Source: a bacterium
GTDB taxonomy: Bacteria > B130-G9
Length of the DNA: 5,053 nucleotides
Direction: 5' to 3'
Assembly: GCA_021160245.1 (NCBI GenBank)
Contig: JAGHCW010000004.1
Coordinates: 1 to 5,053 of the forward strand
Shown here: positions 1 through 5,053 of the stretch, in pieces
Numbering within the stretch: the first letter of the stretch is position 1
Layout: every line of letters starts with the position of its first letter
Position numbers and translations under genes: made by a program
Notes under the pieces: model-generated
Database searches by the model: none
The model's input: the letters and a program-made list of their open reading frames with translations, nothing else
What the model was told of the DNA's origin: nothing

Positions 1-69
1 CACCAAATCTGTGTTCCACTAACGCAGGATCAATGGACGGCGGAGAGAACGAAATGGAGATCGCGCTTC
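1..69. other. Leader segment, possibly the end of an upstream gene
   Basis: No complete gene or clear promoter is visible here. The frame starting at base 3 is open from the edge to a TAA at 84-86. If it is coding, it would overlap the GTG at 70 by 17 bases, the same overlap as at the next gene junction. The frame starting at base 2 ends at TAA 20-22. The frame of the downstream gene (base 1) is also open to the edge. The segment is too short to choose between these. Confidence 0.3.
56..60 (+). promoter_or_regulatory. Ribosome binding site for the sigma-like/TerB-C gene
   Basis: GGAGA lies 9 bases before GTG at 70. This supports GTG over the in-frame ATG at 97, which has no purine-rich sequence before it. 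The spacing is slightly long, so the call is moderate. Confidence 0.5.
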
Positions 70-1290
70 GTGGCATCAGAACCTAACGTTGCCCGTATGA
101 AAGACAGCTTGCTGAGGAAAGCGAGGGGACACAAATTCCTAGGCTATCAGTGGATAACATCCGAGTTGGCCGATGACACCGCGCTATCAGACAAACAGCT
201 TAACGAGTTGCTCTTGGCATTGGGCGACAACGGAATCGTGGTCTTGGAGGGTGGCTCGTCTGAGTGCATTGATCCGCTCTTTGAAGCTTTGAACGGAGAC
301 CAAAATGACGAGCCTGACGGAGAGAAAGCGTACCTCAGTCCTGAGGATTACACGTTTGATGAAGATGAGGACCATGCCCTTGACGAGACGAGCGAGTTCT
401 TGCACCAGTATTATCGGGACATAACCAAACTGCCACAAATAGAGAGAACCATTTCCGACCTCATCCAGGAAGGGAACATAGGCCTCATACATGCCGTAGA
501 TAAGTTGTTTGATTACAGGCTCAGGATTCGAGGCATAAACGCCTCAGACTGGATAGCGCTAGCAATGGAAAGGGCAATCGAAGATCAGCCACGGAGGATC
601 AGATGGCCAACCTGGGTAGTCTGGACCTCTAGACGCATTGCTTGCGCGTCCAGAAGCTTCGTTCAGCAATATGGCCGTGAGCCCACGCCGGAAGGGCTCG
701 CAGAGATACTGGCGACGTCCGTTGAGGAGATACTCAGGATCGAATATATCAGTCAGGAACCCATTTCCTTCGAAAGGCCAGTTGGAGAGCAAATAGACGC
801 GGCTGATCTACCTCATCCGGTGAAGATCAAGACCGGGAGGGCATCCGGACGTCAAGGCGAGAAGATACCGGCCCCACCGGCGCCGGGAGATGAGGTCCGC
901 AAAATGAGCGGCGAGGTCATCTCAAGGCTAAAGGCAGAGTCATCGGATGTCGGTCGCAGACTTGCGAACATCCTGGATCAGGCTGAGGATGGCAATATCA
1001 CTCAGGCAGACGCATCGCCCGCGAAGGTCCCCAAGGACACGCCAAAAAGTCTCACGGACCTAGATCCGCGGTTCCGAGCGCTACTGGAGCCGTTGTCGCA
1101 ACGTCAATCATGGGATAGGAAGAGCTTTGAAAACCTTGTGCGCCAACACAGTCTAATGGTATCAAATGCAATCGGTATGATAAACGGATGGGCCGACGAG
1201 GTTCTTGGGGATTTTCTGATAGAGGACAGCGATCCGGTGGTATTGAATCTTTCACTGTTGAGGAGAGCGCTCGATGAGCAAACCCATTAA
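70..1290 (+). CDS. Degenerate sigma-70-like / TerB-C fusion protein
   Basis: The 406-residue product joins two halves not normally found together. Residues about 5-62 resemble sigma-70 region 1.1. An acidic linker follows (78-107), then a trace of region 1.2 (105-126), region 2 (129-190, with DLIQEGNIGL at 130-139) and region 3 (198-243, with YGREPTPE and QEPISFERPVGE). Region 2.1 is mostly missing and region 4 is absent. From about residue 274 the sequence matches TerB-C, with a helix carrying RLKAESSDV and then LDPRFRALLE to GDFLIEDSD (331-387). Residues that read the -10 element are lost while the polymerase-docking motif is kept, so it is unlikely to be a working promoter-specific sigma factor. 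It overlaps the ATPase gene by 17 bases. Its role is unknown; I infer a sensor or adaptor subunit. The start is GTG at 70, behind GGAGA at 56-60. ATG at 97 is possible but has no ribosome site. The frame is open to the left edge, so a longer protein is not excluded. Domain calls are by eye. Confidence 0.85.
   Translation: MASEPNVARMKDSLLRKARGHKFLGYQWITSELADDTALSDKQLNELLLALGDNGIVVLEGGSSECIDPLFEALNGDQNDEPDGEKAYLSPEDYTFDEDEDHALDETSEFLHQYYRDITKLPQIERTISDLIQEGNIGLIHAVDKLFDYRLRIRGINASDWIALAMERAIEDQPRRIRWPTWVVWTSRRIACASRSFVQQYGREPTPEGLAEILATSVEEILRIEYISQEPISFERPVGEQIDAADLPHPVKIKTGRASGRQGEKIPAPPAPGDEVRKMSGEVISRLKAESSDVGRRLANILDQAEDGNITQADASPAKVPKDTPKSLTDLDPRFRALLEPLSQRQSWDRKSFENLVRQHSLMVSNAIGMINGWADEVLGDFLIEDSDPVVLNLSLLRRALDEQTH
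1260..1267 (+). promoter_or_regulatory. Strong ribosome binding site for the BrxD-like ATPase gene
   Basis: GAGGAGAG lies inside the end of the preceding gene. The AGGAG core at 1261-1265 is 8 bases from ATG at 1274. It fixes that start, and the 17-base overlap suggests translational coupling. Confidence 0.8.
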
Positions 1291-2593
1291 ACAGAGGGAG
1301 CGAAGCGCCATATTGCAGTCGCTTCGGGCAGGTGTGGTGCCCAAGATAGGCCTTCAGCATATTCAAGTGGGGAGAAAGGACGAGGTCGAGGCGATCATTC
1401 GAGACTTGGAGCTCATTGCCGATGGCGGCTCTACGGTGCGCCTCGTCATAGGCCGTTATGGCTCTGGGAAAAGTTTTCTGCTCAGCCTCACAAGGATACT
1501 TGCCTTGCATAAGAAGTTCGTCGTTGTTCAGGCGGATATCACGACAGACCGCAGGCTATACTCCAGGCAAGGGCAGGCCCGAGCTCTATATGCGGAATTA
1601 ATGCAGAACATGGCTGTCCTATCGAGACCGATGGGTGGTGCGATAGCAAGTGTTGTGGAGAGATGGGTCTCCGATGTCGATTTTCAGGTCAAGGAAGCCG
1701 GCGGGACCGAGGAAGATGTAGCCAGGGAGATATATAAGCAACTGAGGCCCTTACAGGACCAGGTGAGCGGCTACGATTTCGCCAACGTCATTATCAGGTA
1801 CCTTCAGAGCTTTCACAGTCAGGACGATTTGCTGATGGCGCACGCGCTTCGCTGGCTGCGCGCTCAATACACTACCAAGACTGAGGCAAGGCAAGATCTA
1901 GGCGTCAGGTCGATCATCGACGATTGCAGCATCTATGACTATTTGAAACTCCTGGCGGCATTCGTGCGAATGGCCGGGTTCGCTGGCCTTTTAGTATGCG
2001 TGGATGAAATGGGGGTTCTCTCTCACAGGTTGAACAATGCCCAATCGAGAAACGGGAACTACGAGGTGCTTCTGAGAGTGCTCAACGACTGCAACCAGGG
2101 CAATGTCAGCGGCATCGGATTTCTGTTTGCCGGGACTGACTCATTCCTTGAGGACCGCCGAAGGGGGCTTCATAGCTACGAGGCGCTCGCCACGAGGCTT
2201 GCGGAGAATACTTTTGCTGTTAATGGTCGCAGGGATTTCTCGGGGCCGGTCATACGCTTGGATAACCTGTCTCCAGAACACCTCTACGTCCTGCTGCACA
2301 ACATCCGAAATGTGTTTGCCAGCGGCGATCCGAGCACGCTTCTTGTGCCGGATAAGGCTCTGAAAGAGTTCATGGTTCATTGCTCGAAGAAGCTGGGCTC
2401 CGACTACTACTTGACGCCGCGCGAGACGGCAAAGGAGTTTGTGGGCTTTCTGTCGATTCTCGAGCAGAACCCAGAAATGGCTTGGGAGACCGTGCTATCC
2501 GGAACCAAGGCTGAGCCAAATCCTGACCAGAAAGGCCCCTCACCGGCTCATGATGGCGCTCGCAACGATGATCTCAAGGCATTCAAGCTATAA
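1274..2593 (+). CDS. brxD: BrxD-like AAA-type ATP-binding protein (DUF2791 family)
   Basis: The product is a 439-residue P-loop ATPase of the family found in BREX types 2 and 6 and in TerB-C-linked operons. The N-terminus carries the family's hallmark stretch SLRAGVVPKIGLQHIQVGR (16-34). Walker A is GRYGSGKS at 60-67 with K66. Walker B is the hydrophobic run ending in DE at 244-245. A sensor-1-like strand ends in AGTDS (286-290), and an RLAE segment at 308-311 could supply an arginine in trans. DYYLTPRE (377-384) is a conserved C-terminal feature, probably in a winged-helix region as in ORC/Cdc6-type ATPases. The last 30 or so residues look disordered. Length is as expected and all nucleotide-binding residues are present, so it should be active. 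Its exact task is not known; I infer that it loads or regulates the helicase encoded 20 bases downstream. The gene symbol is by family resemblance, since a full BREX locus is not visible. Confidence 0.9.
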   Translation: MSKPIKQRERSAILQSLRAGVVPKIGLQHIQVGRKDEVEAIIRDLELIADGGSTVRLVIGRYGSGKSFLLSLTRILALHKKFVVVQADITTDRRLYSRQGQARALYAELMQNMAVLSRPMGGAIASVVERWVSDVDFQVKEAGGTEEDVAREIYKQLRPLQDQVSGYDFANVIIRYLQSFHSQDDLLMAHALRWLRAQYTTKTEARQDLGVRSIIDDCSIYDYLKLLAAFVRMAGFAGLLVCVDEMGVLSHRLNNAQSRNGNYEVLLRVLNDCNQGNVSGIGFLFAGTDSFLEDRRRGLHSYEALATRLAENTFAVNGRRDFSGPVIRLDNLSPEHLYVLLHNIRNVFASGDPSTLLVPDKALKEFMVHCSKKLGSDYYLTPRETAKEFVGFLSILEQNPEMAWETVLSGTKAEPNPDQKGPSPAHDGARNDDLKAFKL

Positions 2594-2601
2594 CCTAATT
2601 A

Positions 2602-2607
2602 GAGAGG
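2602..2607 (+). promoter_or_regulatory. Ribosome binding site for the helicase gene
   Basis: GAGAGG lies 6 bases before ATG at 2614, within the 20-base gap after the ATPase gene. It supports the chosen start and independent initiation within one transcript. Confidence 0.65.
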
Positions 2608-2613
2608 TCAGAA

Positions 2614-4827
2614 ATGCCTGAGGGCAATCAGAAAGCGTTTGGCCTTCTCCATCCCTCCATCCAGCGCAAGTTGTATGACATGAAGTGGACCGAGCTTCGG
2701 CCAATTCAGGTCGATACCATTCGAGAGATAATCCTGGCAAAGAGTAGCCGAATCGTCATATCAGCCCAGACAGCGAGCGGGAAGACCGAGGCGGCTTTTC
2801 TGCCGATACTGTCAGAGATCGCTAACGAATGCTCCGGGGGCGTCAGGGCGCTCTATATTGGCCCCTTAAAGGCCCTCATTAACGACCAGTTTCGCAGGCT
2901 GGAGGACTTGTGTCAGCGCGCCTCTATCCCCGTTTGGAGATGGCATGGAGATGTGGGGCAGTCGTCCAAGAGAGCCTTGATCAAGACCCCATCGGGCGTA
3001 CTGCTCATCACCCCCGAATCACTGGAGTCCTTGTTCATCAATCGGCCGCAACATATCGACAAGTTGTTCCGTAGGCTTTCTTTCGTCGTTATCGACGAGA
3101 TGCATTCTTTCATGGGCACTGAAAGGGGAGCGCACCTGAAAAGCCTTATTCACCGACTGGCGCCCAGATCGAAGGAGAAGCTCAGCGTCATTGGCCTTTC
3201 CGCCACACTCGGCGATATGAAGCACGCGTGCGATTGGGTGCGACTCAATCAGACCGAGGGGGCTTTCTTGATTGAGGATGAGACTGAGGAGAAGACGATC
3301 CGCTACATGGTCCATGGGTACCTTAGAGAGCCATCAAGAGGTAAAGAGGCTTCTGACGAGGAGAATTGCGAGGGTTGCGGCCCAGAGGCGACAGCTGCCG
3401 ACGAGGCGATGGCATCTGACATCTACGAAGCCTTTAAGAACAAGACGGCGCTGATCTTCGCAAACAGCAAGAGCAAGCTGGAATTCTTTGCGGACCGAGT
3501 CAGACGAATATCACAACGCAAAGGGCTACTTAGTCCTTTCCGGGTTCATCACGGTTCACTTGGAAAGGGCGTGCGCGAGGATGCCGAGGATGACCTGCGA
3601 TCAAATCGCCCCACTTCGGTCTTCTGCTCAAGCACCCTTGAGATGGGTATAGATGTGGGGAACGTGTCCATTATTGGCCAGATCGGTCCTCCCTGGTCAG
3701 TGAGTTCACTGATCCAGCGTTTGGGGAGAAGCGGGCGCGGCCCTGAGCAGCCCTCCATAATGAGAGTGTTCATCGATGAATATGAATCCGGAAATAGCAC
3801 CCCAATAATCAGGCGCCTCTACCCCAGCCTTCTTCAGGCCATTGCGATGTCGGAATTGATGCTCCAGAAATGGTGTGAGCCCCCTGATCTGGACAGAATA
3901 CACGCCTCGACTCTGATACACCAAATAATGAGCGTAATCGCTGAGACCGGAGGAGTGAAGACGGACCGACTCCATCAGAAGCTAATTAAGAACGGGGTAT
4001 TCAAGAACGTGAGCAAAGATATGTTTATCCGGGTCTTGCGTTGCCTCGGAGACAAGGACGTGATCGAGCAGATGTCTGAGGGCGATCTAATCCTCGGCAT
4101 TGAGGGGGAACGAGTAGTCAGGAGGTTCGATTTCTACGCCGCCTTTCGTGTTGACGACGAGGTTCGCGTCATGCACAAGAGCAAATGCATTGGAAGCGTG
4201 CTCCTTTATCCCAGCCTAGCAGCGGATGGTTTCATTATTCTGGCCGGGCGTCGGTGGAAGATACTGGAGGTTGACAGAAAGCGAAGGGAGATCCTAGTGA
4301 CCCCATCAAAGGGCGGCCGGCTACCCTTCTTCTCTGGCAGCCACGGACCTGATGTTCATCCCGCCGTAAGACAGAAGATGCGGGAGGTTCTATTCTCGGA
4401 TAAGAGCATTCCTTATCTTGACCCCAAGGCCAGCGAACTTCTGGAATACGCTCGTGCCGTGGCCGACGATTCTAAGTTGAGCGAGGCCTGCTTCAGCAAA
4501 GATGAGTCCACGATTACGTGGTTCACGTGGACGGGTTCACGCATAAACAGGACCCTGATGGCTCTTGGGCATTTCTATGGCGATATGCACATTTCGGACG
4601 AAGGGATAGCCCTGAACTTCGAGAGGACCTCAGCAGAGAGGATATGTGAAGCCTATAGAGGATTTCTTGAAAGCTGTCCCACGGCTGTTGAGTTGGCTGC
4701 AAGCTTTCCCTGTCTTCAGCAGGAGAAGTTTGAGCACTATCTTTCTGATGCTCTGTTGGCTGAGGTTTTTGCAGACAGCAATCTTGACATAGATGGCGCG
4801 AAGAGAATAATCGAACATCTAGAGTGA
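2614..4827 (+). CDS. brxHI: Lhr-like superfamily 2 DEAD/DEAH-type helicase, BrxHI-like
   Basis: The 737-residue product has a full set of SF2 helicase motifs. These are a Q-motif-like LRPIQ (28-32), motif I AQTASGKTEA (51-60, K57), Ia GPLKAL (83-88), Ib ITPESLESL (132-140), II DEMH (161-164), III SAT (196-198), IV ALIFANSK (279-286), VHHGSL (311-316), V STLEMGIDVG (340-349) and VI QRLGRSGR (368-375). VHHGSL and QRLGRSGR point to the Lhr group, which are ATP-driven 3'-to-5' translocases acting on DNA or hybrids. Residues about 430-660 fit the Lhr-type winged-helix and beta-barrel region. No nuclease or methylase motif is seen. A short acidic stretch with two cysteines (245-262) lies between the two RecA lobes. 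It is the last gene of the operon and probably acts with the BrxD-like ATPase. It is too short to be a full-length housekeeping Lhr, and the partner gene favours the BrxHI assignment. The symbol is by resemblance. Confidence 0.9.
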   Translation: MPEGNQKAFGLLHPSIQRKLYDMKWTELRPIQVDTIREIILAKSSRIVISAQTASGKTEAAFLPILSEIANECSGGVRALYIGPLKALINDQFRRLEDLCQRASIPVWRWHGDVGQSSKRALIKTPSGVLLITPESLESLFINRPQHIDKLFRRLSFVVIDEMHSFMGTERGAHLKSLIHRLAPRSKEKLSVIGLSATLGDMKHACDWVRLNQTEGAFLIEDETEEKTIRYMVHGYLREPSRGKEASDEENCEGCGPEATAADEAMASDIYEAFKNKTALIFANSKSKLEFFADRVRRISQRKGLLSPFRVHHGSLGKGVREDAEDDLRSNRPTSVFCSSTLEMGIDVGNVSIIGQIGPPWSVSSLIQRLGRSGRGPEQPSIMRVFIDEYESGNSTPIIRRLYPSLLQAIAMSELMLQKWCEPPDLDRIHASTLIHQIMSVIAETGGVKTDRLHQKLIKNGVFKNVSKDMFIRVLRCLGDKDVIEQMSEGDLILGIEGERVVRRFDFYAAFRVDDEVRVMHKSKCIGSVLLYPSLAADGFIILAGRRWKILEVDRKRREILVTPSKGGRLPFFSGSHGPDVHPAVRQKMREVLFSDKSIPYLDPKASELLEYARAVADDSKLSEACFSKDESTITWFTWTGSRINRTLMALGHFYGDMHISDEGIALNFERTSAERICEAYRGFLESCPTAVELAASFPCLQQEKFEHYLSDALLAEVFADSNLDIDGAKRIIEHLE

Positions 4828-5053
4828 CCACATTCTCGACAGTTCCGTCAGAGAAGTTCACGCGCAACGCTCCAGAATGCCCCAAGACACGTTCTATGCT
4901 GCAGAATTCCAATTCATCCTCACGAATCTCTCTCCTATCCGTCAAATCTCAAGTCGCGAGAGTTAAGAAGCGTTCACTCCTACAAACAAAGCAGACCTTA
5001 TATCGACAGCCTGCTGCAATCAACCGCCAACGATAGCTCTGAAATTCGGGAGC
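4828..5053. other. 3' flanking segment with no convincing gene
   Basis: No ribosome site followed by a plausible protein, and no GC stem with a T-run, is visible after the helicase stop. A GTG at 4824 overlapping the stop opens a 70-codon frame to 5036, but it lacks a ribosome site and is rich in Ser, Arg, Lys and Gln like an arbitrary frame. The helicase frame stays open after its stop to the window end without an ATG. A 29-codon frame from ATG 4877 to TAA 4966 reads more like protein but has no ribosome site. The operon's transcription end is therefore probably beyond the window. Confidence 0.5.

Noticed and set aside
877-886. Perfect 10-base palindrome CCGGCGCCGG inside gene 1.
   Set aside because: It encodes part of the Pro/Ala/Gly linker before TerB-C. 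A GC-rich linker explains it, and there is no second copy to suggest an operator.
70-1290. Calling gene 1 a functional sigma-70 factor.
   Set aside because: Region 4 is absent, region 2.1 is mostly missing and the -10 recognition residues are substituted.
70-4827. Calling the locus a complete BREX type 2 or type 6 system.
   Set aside because: None of the core components BrxC/PglY, PglX or PglZ is in the window.
4523-4945. A 140-codon reverse-strand frame overlapping the helicase 3' end.
   Set aside because: It begins with TTG without a ribosome site, and most of it is antisense to the well-supported helicase. Only the first 39 or so codons fall outside the helicase and they match no family I know.
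4824-5036. A 70-codon frame starting with GTG in a 4-base overlap with the helicase stop.
   Set aside because: The overlap geometry is typical of operons, but there is no ribosome site and the composition (Ser, Arg, Lys, Gln, Thr rich, no hydrophobic core) looks like an arbitrary frame.
5036-5053. Weak hairpin (GCTCT pairing with GGAGC) at the right edge as a terminator.
   Set aside because: The stem is only 5 pairs including one G-T pair, and no T-run can be seen before the window ends.
1-5053. CRISPR array, tRNA or rRNA gene, insertion sequence or long direct repeat.
   Set aside because: Reading both flanks and the coding region showed no regularly spaced repeats, no cloverleaf-like segment, no transposase and no terminal inverted repeats.

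Overview
This window holds most of one compact, same-strand operon of three large genes, all on the + strand: 70-1290, 1274-2593 and 2614-4827. The product of gene 1 fuses a degenerate sigma-70-like N-terminal half to a C-terminal TerB-C domain. Gene 2 encodes an AAA-type P-loop ATPase of the BrxD family (DUF2791), and gene 3 an Lhr-like superfamily 2 helicase of the BrxHI kind. Genes 1 and 2 overlap by 17 bases and genes 2 and 3 are 20 bases apart. Each has a purine-rich Shine-Dalgarno sequence, so co-transcription and tight coupling are likely.

Organism: a bacterium. The sigma-70-type sequence and the Shine-Dalgarno sites support this. Base composition looks moderate, and AGG/AGA arginine and ATA isoleucine codons are common in all three genes, which argues against an enteric-like host. 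The phylum cannot be read from this sequence. Codon style looks the same in all three genes, so they appear to have travelled together.

Region by region: bases 1-69 are a short leader with no complete gene. Two frames are open to the left edge, so the end of an upstream gene, or a longer gene 1, cannot be excluded. Bases 70-4827 are almost entirely coding. Bases 4828-5053 contain no convincing gene or terminator.

How the genes may work together: BrxD and BrxHI are known as an ATPase/helicase pair in BREX types 2 and 6 phage defence, and TerB-C proteins are found with similar ATPase/helicase pairs. No BrxC/PglY, PglX, PglZ or methylase gene lies in this window, so the locus is best described as a BREX-related or stand-alone TerB-C/BrxD/BrxHI module, probably a DNA-processing defence system. 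That role is inferred.

The most unusual part is gene 1. Its sigma-like half keeps the region 2.2 motif that docks on the RNA polymerase beta-prime clamp, but has lost the aromatic and polar residues that read and melt the -10 element. It also lacks region 4, and TerB-C sits in its place. This suggests a former sigma factor reused as an RNA polymerase adaptor or sensor in a defence-type operon.
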